Assembly: GCA_039619475.1 (NCBI GenBank)
Contig: CM077115.1
Location: 38,884,444-38,948,443 of the forward strand
Direction: 5' to 3'
Length of the DNA stretch: 64,000 nucleotides
Source of the DNA: Icerya purchasi
Taxonomy: Eukaryota > Arthropoda > Insecta > Hemiptera > Monophlebidae
This document shows positions 34,001-48,000 of this stretch, one piece after another. The notes below the pieces were generated by a model. That model saw only the letters and a program-made list of their open reading frames with translations, did not search any database and was not told the origin of the DNA. Numbering within the stretch: the first letter of the stretch is position 1; every line of letters starts with the position of its first letter. The position numbers and the translations under genes were made by a program.

Positions 34001-37000
34001 TCATTATCGACGTCTTCTTCGAAATTTTGAGGAAGTTGATTTTTAATACTACTTCAGCTGAGAGGGTGTGGAATGGCTTCACTTTTAATCTAAAACTAAA
34101 TCAAAGTATCGAGAGAGCAGATCAAAAAAACGAAAAAAAAAATCTGCTCTTAATTTAATTCGGTGAAAATTCTACTATTTTAAGTGAAACATTTTTTAAC
34201 CGACTTCAAAAAAGGAGGAGGTATTCAATTCGACTGTATTTTTTTTTTTTTTTTTTTTTTTTTATGTGTGTTACCACAGAACTTTCTTCTAGATGAACCG
34301 ATTTTGATGATTCTTCTTTTATTTGAAAGGTGGCGTTTGTCATGTGGTCCCATTTAAATTTGATCAAGGTCCGACCGATAGTTTTTGAGTTATCCTTAAT
34401 AATGCGGGAGATTGAAGCTTTTTGGATGCTTTTCATTCATGATTGTTTTCACCGTCGGATTAGATTTTTGACTTAAAATACTATAAATTTTCCAAATTAC
34501 CATGGAAATGTAGCTTTTGGTGTTTTTACCGTGGAAATAAATGTTTTAATTTAATTGAATAAAAATGCACTAAAAAGTAAAAAATAAAATGCTTTTTTAC
34601 AAAAAATAAATACCGACTTCAAGGTTTATTATAAAAATTTAAAAATGCACTAAAAAGTAAAAAATAATTACTCCCGATAAAATATATATATCAGAGTGAT
34701 ATAACTTAAGGTGATATCGTAATTCTTATACAACATTAATTTTTTGGAGTTGGCATCAAATTCATATTAAAAGAATAATTAAAAACTGCATTAAATGTTG
34801 ATTAAATTGTTCCTAACATGAATTTAATTCCAACTCCAAAAAATTAATGTTGTATACGAATTACAATATCACCACTTAAGTGTTATATCACTCTGATATA
34901 TATGTATATTTTATCGGGAGTAATTATTTTTTACTTTTTAGTGCATTTTTAAATTTTTATAATAAACCTTGAAGTCGGTATTTATTTTTTGTAAAAAAGC
35001 ATTTTTTTTTTTTTTTTTTTTTTGTAACATAATTCGAGCTGTTTAACCGTCATCGCCGAAATGAATTAATGATATTCCAACAATGACAGCGACCGAGATA
35101 TATCCATATTTCGTTCTTTTGCTGAACACTTTTAATTTTCGGTTATTAACTAACTGAAAAATCTGAAACGACTTACCTTTGCTCGATTCATCAGTTCGCG
35201 CTGAGCGGGGAAAACGTTTTCTTTCTTTCCACGCCAAGCAGCCAAGGCGGATGCCTACAAAAAAAATAAAAAATAACGCAATGTAAATAAACCGAAGGAA
35301 CGCCGTAAAATTTCCTAGCAGCAAATGTTTTTTTTTTCAACTCAAAATTATACCGTTAAATTGAAACAATTCCGTTTATACAAAAACCGGCTGATTTTGG
35401 AAAAATTTTCTGAAAAATAAAAAAAAAAAAAGAAAATAGCGCAGCAAATCGGGGTTGCATATTTTATTCGTAGTTATATGAACACGTCCGATCTCGACGA
35501 AGCTATAAGCCATCGCTTCAGTTATTCATCGAGCGCTTGTCAGGTAATGTGCGGGTAGCTACGGCAATGGCAGTCATTGCCGTTCGCCGAGAACAGCCAG
35601 ACCGTTGTCCCCCTGAGAATTTACGAGAGGAAAATGGTCAAGAAGCTTGTGAAGAACAAGATTGGCTCCATTTGGCGATAAAATCTGCATTTTTTTTTAA
35701 ATTAAAAAGAATTGTTTTTCAATGGAAATAAAATTATTCGCAACTAGTTTTGCGTGAATTATACAAAACTATTAATGTCACAATTTTGTAATTTTTCACT
35801 AATAGAAAAACTGTTTTTAAAAAATTATTATTTCAACATTAATCGAATAGCCGGAAATAATTAAAAATCGAGAATATTAAGCATTTGATAGTGGCCGCTA
35901 GTTTTATTCGCATTGCGCCTTAGCAAGGTCACAGTATCAATTATACAATGGAAATTGTGCACGAATTTTTATTGCCACCGGGGAGCCCTCTCTGCGCGGG
36001 TTGATAAGCGAAACCGCTATAGTCCTCGTTGTACTCTCAGTTTTAATTTCACCAAGAGCACCATCAGCTTTCTCGGTTATTTGCAAATACCCGGCAGCAG
36101 TGTTACCGAATCTTATAATTAATTAATAGCTACTAATTTTGTAAACTATTCGTTTTCAGTTTGTACACGATAGTATAATAACTCGTCCTTTTTATATTTA
36201 TCGAAAAAACTTTTTGTAAAAATCGTCTCTCATACTATTATAATATAGATTACTTGTAAAGCTCGTCCAAAGCTGAATGCTAAAGACCAAGGTTCGTGTT
36301 TCCGATTCTGGTTAATGGCATTCAGATTAATAGACGCCTGCTCTTCCGTCTGGCCACCGGATAGAAACACAATACCTGACAAATTGAACAAATAAAAAAC
36401 GATTAAAAATTTCGCTGTAATACGTTCCTTCACAAGTTGGAAAATCGCATTTCGATAATATTCGCGCGATTTCGTTCAGAGATCAAATTAAACTATACGG
36501 AAAACATAATCTAAATTTGGAAACGCTCGAAGATGTAGATGTTCGTTTAATAAGATAAAAGAACGGGGGGCGGCATAGTACCTTACATGAAATTCTGATA
36601 AACGCGACATGTATGCTATTTAGTTTCGACCTGGTTTACGCACTTATCGAGCTCTGATCGAAATGGTTATTATTGTTTTTGTTGCGAAATTTTCTTTCAG
36701 TTCGCGATTTTTTTTCTTATTTGGGATTTTCCCTGGGCTTGTTAGCAACGGACGATTACCCATCGACATGTGTAAATAGCAGCAATTAGGAAGGAATGGA
36801 ATCTGACAAAGAACGCTACACCAAGGATGGAGAAACAATGACTATTAACGTGTCGAAAAATGCCAAACATATGCATCCTGAAAAGAAAAGGAATGACATT
36901 GCCGAAGGTTAAAAAGAAGTTAGCTGTCCCATACCATAGCTACATCTGTAATTACAGAGCGCACAATCCAAAACGGACAAAGGAATCAGGCTACAAATAA

Positions 37001-37027
37001 TTAAGGAAGACGAGAATTCTTACGAAA

Positions 37028-37074
<47 letters not shown>

Positions 37075-39027
37075 GTTTTTTCGGAGATGCACGTGACTTA
37101 TTCGTCGCGGATAGACTTGTTTCTTTCACGCGTAAAAGTTTAAATACGTTATCCGGATGCCCCAATTGCAACGTGCAGCTACAATTTAAAGAATGCGCCA
37201 GCTATTTGCACGTGGTGTTAAAATTCGAAAATTTAATGGAAAAAAACTATAATTGTCCTTTTTCTCCCCCGAGTTGTCTGAAATGATCTTGTAATAAACG
37301 AAATATAAGTTTATTACGTGATTCATGTCGTTGCACGAAAATGTCACAGTCGATTAAAATCAAAAAAGGTTATCATTATTTTACGTATCAGTTATATCAA
37401 AGGATAAACTTTTTCGAGTAGTACTTAGAAATACCACCGACACGGAAGAAATAAAAAAAGAAATCGAGAAAAAAGGATTCAAAGTTCAAAATGTTATGAA
37501 TATTATACACCCTAACGCCAAAAATTAAGCTACCTACGCACTATGTTTGAAATGAAAATATATTTTTATTAAACACACTACCGTATACTATATAGAGTAG
37601 AAGTGCAAGAAATGAAATCGAATAAGCAAATAATTCAGTGCAAAAGATGTCAGTTATACACGGTCATTCACAAAATTATTGTAATTTGCCGTTCAGATGT
37701 GTGTAAGATGTAGCAATAATAAATACCAAAAAATGCAATCAAACTATGAATAAACCAATCTGGGCACTGCGTCAGGGGGATCACCCCGCTAATTATAGAG
37801 GGTGACTCCCAGAGTGTACAAACGCTTAATTCAATATCGATCTCAGTCCCCTTAAACAGAAACAGAAATTACGCATACTAGTACCGAGATTTTCTTCCTC
37901 TAAATAATGACGTAACTAACTCAACCTGGGCAAATCGAGCGGGTAATTCTGGAAATATGCGTGAAGCGAAACATACGCTTTATAATGTAGCCAACGCTGA
38001 TAATCACAGTGCTCTAAAACTCGCGGAACAATTTTCGTCTCAATCAACCGAAACATTAGACAAGAGCTAATTAACGATTTCATAACACCATTGCTTACAA
38101 TTCTAAATAAACTATTAGACAGATTCGCAGAATGAGTACTAATGTACCTACGAACAGTTCTTATTAGCCATCATGTTATGGAAAATGGATTAAATAGTAA
38201 AAAGTGCTAACTGGAATTATTTCTTAACATATGAACAGAATTGATATTGCACTCATTACTGAGACGCACTTAATTTACACAAATAGTTTTAATATCAGGG
38301 GCTATGATACCTACTGTGTCACGCACCCTGATTGAATAACTTACGCAGGTGTAGCAATCTTAGTTAGATCCAGCTTAACTCATGTTAAAAGTTTCAATGA
38401 AGCTACACGTTTGGATACCAAATTATAGCGGTTAATTTAAATATAGCTCATTCTGATTACACCGTTTATGTATTGCTACCCCAACATTATGTTACCCAAA
38501 GAAAGGCTAGCAGAGTAATTGTGGGTGATGATTACAATGCCCCAAATACAATGTATGGAATTGCAGTAAAACAAATTCTAGGGGAAGAATGATTTTTAAC
38601 CCGGTTAAACAAAGTGATTTAAATGCGATTTCACCACCCGATAGCCTAACTTACTGGCTAGCACACAGAAATCGCATACCAAATGTTTTAGATTTTTTCA
38701 TCACAAAAAATATACAAAAGATTGAAACTAGCTGCAAAGCAGTACCGGAGCTAAGATCAGATCGTATACCAGTCTTGGCATATTTTGATTTCTATTCAAC
38801 AAAAACTTCCCTCTATACTGAAGCAGTGGTTTTCGACGCGCTAAATGCATTTTTCGATTTTTAGCGATTTTTTCGAAAATAGAGCGTTTAATGAGAAACA
38901 CCCCGCATAACTCCAAGGGAGGCATAAAGGAAGATTTCCTAGTTACGGCTAAGAAAAGCTCCTGGAAAAAATGAAATTACAGGTGAAATAGTAAGGAGGT
39001 TACCAGCTAAAGGTATTTTAATGTTAA

Positions 39028-39064
<37 letters not shown>

Positions 39065-42000
39065 TTGTCTATTCTCACTCGATTTCGAGTATGAGATATC
39101 CCTTAAATTCAGAGGAGAATTAGGGGATAGAATAGTCGCGCAATGGATAAGCACGTAAGCAGGAGCGCAACCTGTTTTCCGTGCTGGCGATCAAAATGTG
39201 AAAGCTTATCAATAGAGTAGGATAACCAAGACGACTGGCCTTTACTCACGTTGATGCGATTGTTCGCCGGCTGAATATTTCTATACGACGCTAATACACA
39301 CGACTATATATATAGTATAAGTATATAACTCGAAATTACGACTCGGTTATTATCCTGATGTATGGAAAGAATCTATTATTCTGACGATACCTAAACCCAA
39401 TAAAGAATTATCCAAGCCCTCTTCTTACAGGCCCATAAGCTTACTGAGCGTTCTATCTAAGATATTCGAAATGTTACTAATTGAGATCGGTAACAAACAA
39501 TAAATTAATTCTGAATCATCAGTTTGGATTCCGTGCTAAAAACTATACGATTCAGCAGATTCACCGAATAGTAGATCATCGGCGACATTCGAAAGGAAGC
39601 AATATTGTAATGCGGTTCTCCTGGACGTGGGGTAAGCATTTGACAGAGTGTGACATGATGGCCTCCTATTTACACTTAAAGGTAGCATTAACAATGATGT
39701 CTATATTTAGTACTCGAGTCTTATTTGACAAATAGATTCTTTCGAATTAAAATTAATTCAACATTGTCAGATAAATTTATAATACGAGCATCTGTTCCGC
39801 AAGGAAGCATATTGGGGCCGCTCCTATATTCTATATATACTGCGGATATACCTACTATTAACTCAACGGTTGTGGAAACATTTGCAGATGATACCTGTAT
39901 TTTGGCTACACATGAAAACCAAGTATACGCGTCTGCGCTCATAGAAGAACACCTAAATTAAATCTCTGTATGGGCAAAAAAGCTGGAAAATCAATATAAA
40001 TCACACTAGAAGCCAACAAATAATTTTTACGTTAAATAAGAACACCGGCCCACCTGTGTCAAGTTAAATGATCGTCCTTTAAAGTTCAAAGCATTAAGTC
40101 CTTAGGATTGATCATGGACCGATGCCTAACACACTGAAAAATCCTTATAAGAATGGCTATATTAAAAAATTTTATTAGTTCACGATCCAAGTTTACGTCG
40201 AGGTAGTTTGACAACACGCGTTCGTTTAAATTGTTTTGATATAACGGAACAAAGTTCGTAGTGGAATGTAATTGTGTAACATGCTCGCCCGATGAAACTT
40301 CCGAGTGAGAAACGCTGACGGTATTATTAAACAAGAGAGAATATATTTAATTTACGATCGCATCGGTGAGATTATTCCGTTTATTACTTTGGTATACGGC
40401 ATTAGCCGAGCCAAATTAACAATTAGATTAAGAATATTATGTTACTAACATTTAATTGACGCGGTAATATAATTATGAAAAGTACATCAAGTGCTGCACC
40501 TGCATCTGCAGTGCAGTCACCTACAAATGTGACACAGAATGAACAATTACTCCAACAGAATAAAAAGCTTCAAAAGCAGAATGAGGAGTTACAGATACAA
40601 ATTAGCAAGCTGCTGAATGAAATAGAGAAAATGCAGAAAACGATAGAATTACTGTCGGTTAGTAAAATAAATTCAGAGAAGTCTGAAGTTGACAAACAGT
40701 ATTATACTGATGAAGATTAAATAGTCAAAGAGACTGAATGGTTAGTCAAAAAAAATAAAACTAATAATAAAAGGAAGGGAAGTGAAATTACACCTCCGCA
40801 GAGAAAGGATAAAAAAAGAGGTATAAGAACACCGGAAAATATACAAACCGATGTTCCTCATTTTCGCTATCAAGGTAAACCAAAACCATTTTTTGTGGCT
40901 AATGTTTCGGATTTTAAAAAACTAGCAAATGTAATCACGCAAGTTGTAGGTGATGAATTTGTGTGTAAACAACTGCCGGCAAATCAAGTTAGAGTAAACG
41001 TTGAAACGGTAGAAAATTATAAAAAATTAGAAAAACATTTATCTGAAAATAACTTTGAATACCATACTTACTTATTAGATAGTGTGAAACCAATCAAAGT
41101 GGTAATTAAAGGATTGCCATCAAATATGGAAGAAAACACTATAAGAGAAGACTTATTAAATCAAGGATTTAATGTATTAAAAATCAGCAATATATGGAAA
41201 ACAGTAAGTGATGCTGAAACAAGGATAAAAACTAGAGTACCAACACCGATGTTTGTGATTGATTTTGATGCCAAGTGTGACGTTGAAAAAATTAAAAATA
41301 TTAAAAATATATGTCATATGCTTGTTCAAAACGAACCATGGAGAAATCCCAAAGGCATGCCACAATGTAAGAGATGTCAAGCCTATGGCCATGTAAAAAA
41401 TAGATGTTGTCGTAAACCTAGATGCGTCAAATGTGCAGGCTCCCATTTAACAGGAGAATGTACAAAAAAGCCAGGTGAGGAGTGCAGATGTGCATTGTGT
41501 GGGAAACAACATCCTGCTAGTTATAGAGGATGCGAAGTAGCAGTTGCTCTCCAAAAGAGAAATAAACTGCCCATTGGTAATAAAGAGCAAAATACCTTAC
41601 CACAAAGAAATAAGGAAAATGATCAAAAAAATAGTGATGTGATTAGAGATCGTTCTAATAAAAACAATCAAAAAGAGCACATGAATCATCAGATAATTAA
41701 CGCTGATGATAATGATGAAAAAGAAAAATCGTCAGAAAACCTTATTAAAAAATTAGAAATGTTTTTAGAAAAACAGGAAAAGAGAATAAATAGAATTTTT
41801 GATAGATTAAATTCAATAGAAAGGAAGTTGAATAAATCTAACAATAAATGAACTTGATAAAGATAGCAACATTTAATGTAAATGGGCTCAAACATAGACG
41901 CCACGAAGTTGAAATATTCTTAGTAAAAGAAAAAATCGATGTATTATTAATATCTGAACCGAATATTGCGCAAAATACTTTTATCAAATTTAATGGTTAT

Positions 42001-45000
42001 CGTTTGTACAATACCGTGCATCCTGATGGAGGTGGGCGCAGAGGTGCAGCAATACTAATTAAGAATAGCATAAAGCACCATGTACTAGGAGAAATTAGTA
42101 CAAATCAAATTCAAGCTACAAATGTTAAAATAGATACTAAGGATGGAGGTTTAGTAGTATCAGCGGTTTACTGTCCTCCTGGTAACCAGATAAAATTTGA
42201 CGTATGGGCTGATTATTTTAACATGCTTGGCCCTCGATTTATCATAGGAGGTGATTTTAATTCAAAGTACACATATTGGGGTTCAAGAGTTACCACAGGA
42301 AGAGGAAAACAGTTGTTACAGGCAATAAAAAAGTTGGAATGCAAATGTTATTCAACAGGGAAACCAACTTATTGGCCGACTGATCAGAAAAAGTTACCTG
42401 ATTTGATAGACTTCTTTATTGTTAAGGGAATTACTGAAGGAAACATAGATATTGACGACAATGATGATTTTGCGTCTGATCATTCTCCAGTGATCATGAC
42501 CGTAAGTAAATCGATAATCCTAAAGCGACCATATGCTACACTTACCAATAAAAAAACCGATTGGGATCTGTTCAGGAAGCTGTTGGACGAAAACATTGAT
42601 TTAAAATTATCGCTGAAATCTAAGGACGAGATTGATATAGCTGTCATGCAGCTTAATGATGCGATACAGCAGGCTGCATGGAATTCTACACCCGTAAAAA
42701 ATTATAGTAGTAAAAAACAAAATTTATCGTTTTATATTTTAGAAAAAATCAAGGAAAGGAGAAAGTTTAGAAAAATTTTTCATAGAACACAGGAAAAAAA
42801 CCAGATAAAGCCAAGCTGAACAAACTAAGTCAGGAAATTAAAAGATTGGTAATTAAATTCGAACAAAACACGTTTAAAACCTATATAGAGAATCTCTCCC
42901 CTACACAAGAGACGATCTATTCTTTATGGAAAGCTACAAAATGCATTAATAGACCACAACAGCAAAATTTCCCTATTAAAAGAGGCAATAACGAATGGAT
43001 AAGAAGTGACAAAGACAAAGCTAATGTGAATTTGCGAATTATTTAAAACAAGTATTTACACTTGATACAACAGATGATGATAAAAACATTGTGTATCAGC
43101 AAGGGAAAGATGGATCTCTGAGACATTTTAGACCTAGAGAGATATATAATGAAATAAAAATAAATATGAATGTAAAGAAATCTCCCGGTTTTGATTTAAT
43201 TTCGGTACAAATACTAAAGGAATTTTCAAAAAGAGGCATAATGGCACTAACTCAAATATTTAATGCTATAATAAGAATTGGATATTTTCCCCAACTATGG
43301 AGAAAGTAGCTCAAATAATTATGCTACCTAAACCCGGGAAAGTACAGACAAATATTAAATCATATAGATCAATTAGCTTGCTACCCGTTATTTCTAAGTT
43401 GTTTGAAAAATTATTATTGAAACGATTGAATCCAATAATAGAGAATTATATACCCAATCACCAGTTCGGATTTCGAAAAGCACACTCTACAATAGATCAG
43501 ATCCATAGAATAACAAAAATAATTGAAAAAAGTCTAGAAGAAAAGAAGATCTGTACAGCGGTGTTGTTCCTTGACGTGGAGCGAGCGTTTGATAAGGTAT
43601 GGCACAAGGGATTGGTAATTAAACTTAAGAAGATATTACCAATTAAAGTTTGCAGAATTACTGAATCGTACCTAACTGACAGATATTTTAGAATAAAGCA
43701 TAATGATGAATACTCGGAATTGCAAGACATACAAGCAGGAGTACCGCAAGGAAGTGTCCTCGGACCAATTTTATATTTATTATATACCGCTGATATTCCT
43801 GTTAACGAGCATGTCACAACGGCCATGTTTGCAGACGACACAGCAGTGATGGCTATGGGAAATAATATAGAAGAATCAACTATGAACGTGCAGTCCCACA
43901 TCAAAAACATTTGGAAGTGGACAAGAAAATGGAAAATAAACCTTAATGAAGAAAAATCAGTACATATTAACTTTACAAATCGAAGAATCCAGTACTGTCC
44001 GATTGAAATTAACTCAAAAATTGTACCCAATATAAAATGCGTGAAATATCTAGGTATGCATTTGGATTCGGGATTGAACTGGTCTATGCATATTAATAAA
44101 AAAGTAGAACAACTAAAATTGAAAATGTTGCAGATGAAATGGCTTATTGGAAGACAGAGTATTCTGTCGCTGAGCAATAAATTGATGGTTTATAATCAAA
44201 TACTAAAACCAGCGTGGAGTTATGGTTGTCAGTTTTGGGGTTGTGCTAAAGTAGCCAACGTAAAAAAAATCCAGATGTTCCAGAACAAAGTGCTTAGGAC
44301 TATCACTAATGCCAGGCAATATGAAAGAAACGATGATATTCATCGGGATCTTCATGTGCCAGAAGTTTCACAGGTGATAAAGGAACTGGCAAGAACGCAC
44401 TGTTTAAGGCTGCAAAAGCATGTAAACACAGAGGCGAGGCAGCTTCTGTCTGATCAGGATGAAGTCAGGCGGTTGAAAAGAACTAAACCTCATGAATTAA
44501 CCGAAAAGAAAAAATATAATACAAGAAAATGCAGGATCGTCCACTGGGAATCCTAGTGCATATATAATAATACAATTAATTTAGAGTATTACTGAATGTT
44601 CGTGAACGGAACAGATTGTAATAAAAACCACTTGAGTGGGTTTTTTTTTAATAATAAAAAAAAAAAAAAAATAGTTCACGATCCGCTGTGAGGCTTTCCT
44701 GCAAACGCGCCTCATATATACTAATAAATGGTTATAACTCCTGTATGGAAGTACGGTATAAAAGTTTATGGATCGTCGGCAGCCAGAAGTAATATTAATG
44801 AAATTCAACAGTTGCAGTCTAGGATACTACGTAAAATATGTAGTTGGAGCTTCTTACGAATTCCGAATAGCACGCTGCACAACGATCTTCATATTCCATA
44901 TGTTCAAGAATATCACGCTATGCGGTACAGAAAATTCTTCGAGAGAAGTTGTTGATTAATGATAACATCAACGTGTCTAGCATGTACCACCAATAGCTTC

Positions 45001-48000
45001 CAGGAAATCCACAGAGAAGATTAAACATGGCTTCGAGATGCGCTAAATTATAGCTAACGCTGGTGTACATATCAGAGCTGTTGATTGGAAATAGTATAAG
45101 TAGGCTCTCCTCACTTGACCCACGTGAGTGGTTTAGGGTAGGGGTATTAATGATGTTGTCATCGCTACAGCGGAGATAAGTAATAAGACTTAAAATAATT
45201 TAAGTATATAGACGGTTAAATTATTATACGTAACTATCTAAATGCTGTTAAAACTTAATCCGGGGGTGGACAGTATAAATTAGAAGGCCTTATACAAAAT
45301 AAAAATAAATTGGTAATAAAAAAAAGAAAAAAAGAAAAAAAAAGAAAAAAAGAAAAAAAAAGAAAAAGAATGAGACTCTTATTTGCGTGAAAAATTGTAA
45401 AAAATCATTAAGCGTTTTTTAAATGAAGTAATTACCTGGAACAGCAGCCGGAACTGTATTGCGCAATACGCTGAGAGTGGCGGCGGCTATCTCGTCAGCT
45501 GTTACATTTCCTTTGTAAGATATTCCAGGAGTAACCATATTCGGTTTTAATAAAATACCTTCCAAATAGACATTACTTTCTTTTAATACTTTAAAGAAGG
45601 CTGTTAATACTTTTTCGGTGACTGAACGACAAGTTTCTAAATCGTGATCGCCGTCTTGTAGAACCTGAAATTAATTTAACCGACAATCATGGAAACACGA
45701 TTATCTATCAATCACGTGTAATAGTATCATATATCCCCTGGCATCGGAATCAAAAGTTTATTTTGAGAAAAAAACTACTAAAACAACCGCGAAAATCATT
45801 TGAGAAAGAAGAATTTTACTCTGTACAGTAATTTTAAAATTATGTCGAGTTTCAAATTTTTTAGCGATCTCTGAAAATTCTATCTCTCCTATTGGCTGAA
45901 AATAGAAGAAAAAAAAACAACATATATTACACTTATCCACATTAGTATCAGCAGGTGTGGCGCGAAATCGGGACTCCGGTGATGACATCGACGACAATAC
46001 TCGGAAGAAAAGAAGAAAAATGTTTATATGAAATAAATCGGTAAAATCAGAAGTATGTGGATTTCGGATTAATTTTTGGGGTCTGGGGAAATTAAATAAC
46101 ATATAATAAATAAAATTAATATTTTATTAAATAACGAATATTTAAAATAAAAAAAAAACAAAAAAAAAACAAAAAGAAAACAGTTTGGTTAGATTCATTG
46201 TATGTTGAACTTCATCAGAGGAAATATCTCGATTCTAAATTTTAAATTAATTGAATTGTTACTATGCAATTATTTTATAATAATGTCATAGTTAATTTCC
46301 CCTTTTCTTGTTGACATTTCAAATTTCACTGAAAGATTCGATGCGTGTTTTTCTTGTTTTTAATTTTTTTTAAACAATTTTATTAGCGTCTTAATGCCGC
46401 GTTATTGGTTTTACTCTACGGAAACTGATTTAGCTTTCAGGAGACGCTCTGCTCCTCTTCGTCTTCATCTGGCTACGAGTTTAATAAAATGCAATAATTA
46501 GGAATATGATTTACCTCTGGTTCGACAATTGGTACGATTCCGTATGTTTGACAAATTGAAGCATAGCGAGCCATTACGTTAGCATTTAAAACAATAGCTT
46601 GCGGTGTTGGTGTGCAATCCGTAATTTTAAAAACACACCGCCATTTTGCGAAATGGCAACCTAATTTTTTGTAATTTTCACAGCGTTGTTCTAAGTCATC
46701 TAAACCTGAAAACAAAGAAGTGCAAAGTTATTTTCAAATGATTTCTCGTGATAAACAATATAAGATATTACTTTATACAGTCGATATTTGTTTATTTATT
46801 TATTTACGTATTGTTAAGAATTAACTCTCTTCACTAGTCCCTGTTCTTAGGTGACATTTGTGACTAATTCGTTATTTCCCTGTTCTTTGGTGACATTTGT
46901 AACTGACCACTTTCTTCGATGATATTCAAAAAAAAATGTAAAAAAAATAAACAAAAATAAAAGTTCCGGGCGCCAACGTTACTTCAGGTGTAACGTAACC
47001 GTTAGCTCGTTCGGAAAGAGCTTTAGGCCTTCCTAAGGTTTTAACGAAAAAAGAAAGGTCTCCGCGGCGGAGATGTCACGAAAACGTGTCCTTGCAATGA
47101 AATAACAAAAATTCTTCGTAAGACGAGTAAATCGAATTATATTTGATTTAAAAAAAACATATATAAACTGACCACCAAAGAAAAACGCCAACGAATATTC
47201 GAATCGGTACTATTTGCCTTAAGCGGCCAAAGCAGTAAAAAAAGAAAATATATAAATTTTGCCTCGAAGGGCGCGTAGCTGTGGAAAATACTAAAACGAA
47301 CGTGCCCACGGGCCAAAGCAGTTGAGATCTAATCGCAACCACGAGGAAGCGAAGACCCAAATTATAGTAAAAAAATTGCCTTAACGGCGCGTAGCAATGA
47401 AAAAGAACGAATGTGCCCACGGGCCAAAGCAGTCGAGATCTGCCTGCGACGAGCAGCAAGCGAGAACTCAGATTATAGTAAAAAAATTGCCTTAACGGCG
47501 CGCAGCAATGAAAAAAAACGAAAGTGCCCACGGGCCAAAGCAGTCGAGATCTGCCTGCGACGAGCAGCAAGCGAGAACTGATCGGCCCGAATTCACAGAG
47601 AATTCGACCACGATCTTATTGCACGGCCATTTTGCCTAATAATAAAAAATATATATATATATAAAAATGAATAAGCCACCGATTTTTCTAGAACATTCTC
47701 AAAATCGGTGGAACGGCGGGTACCCTGCGTCGGTTTTTTCGGGTTCTAAGAAAAAACTTCTCACGCCTCGACGTAGCTCGAATCGCATCTCCGACGCACA
47801 CAACGCCAGATCGGACAAACATCGGACGAACCACCCTCATATAATAAACACACACATATGCATGGATCGCCAAATTGGCGCCGTGCACATTGGCAATTCC
47901 CACGAAATTTGTCGATCTAGCATTACAGTCGGAGAATGCTCAGTTTGCACGCTGCCCGAAGAAACTGGAGAAATAGAAATCGGAACCCTGAGAAACTGTC

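Larger units (their letters stand above)
40189..44671 (+). mobile_element. Full-length jockey-like LINE with 13-bp target duplication
   Basis: The element is bounded by TAGTTCACGATCC at 40176-40188 and 44672-44684, and ends in a 16-base A run (44656-44671). It holds a 5' leader (40189-40474), ORF1 (40475-41851), ORF2 (from 41848) and a short 3'UTR. It interrupts the RT of an older relative in the same orientation, and both lie antisense in an aldolase intron. One stop and three single-base deletions make this copy unable to act by itself. Confidence 0.93.

Noticed and set aside
35537..35731. Short + strand frame in a GC-richer part of an aldolase intron
   Set aside because: No splice sites or family motif; could not be supported as an exon.
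43497..44177. 226-codon minus-strand ORF
   Set aside because: Antisense shadow of the LINE reverse transcriptase.
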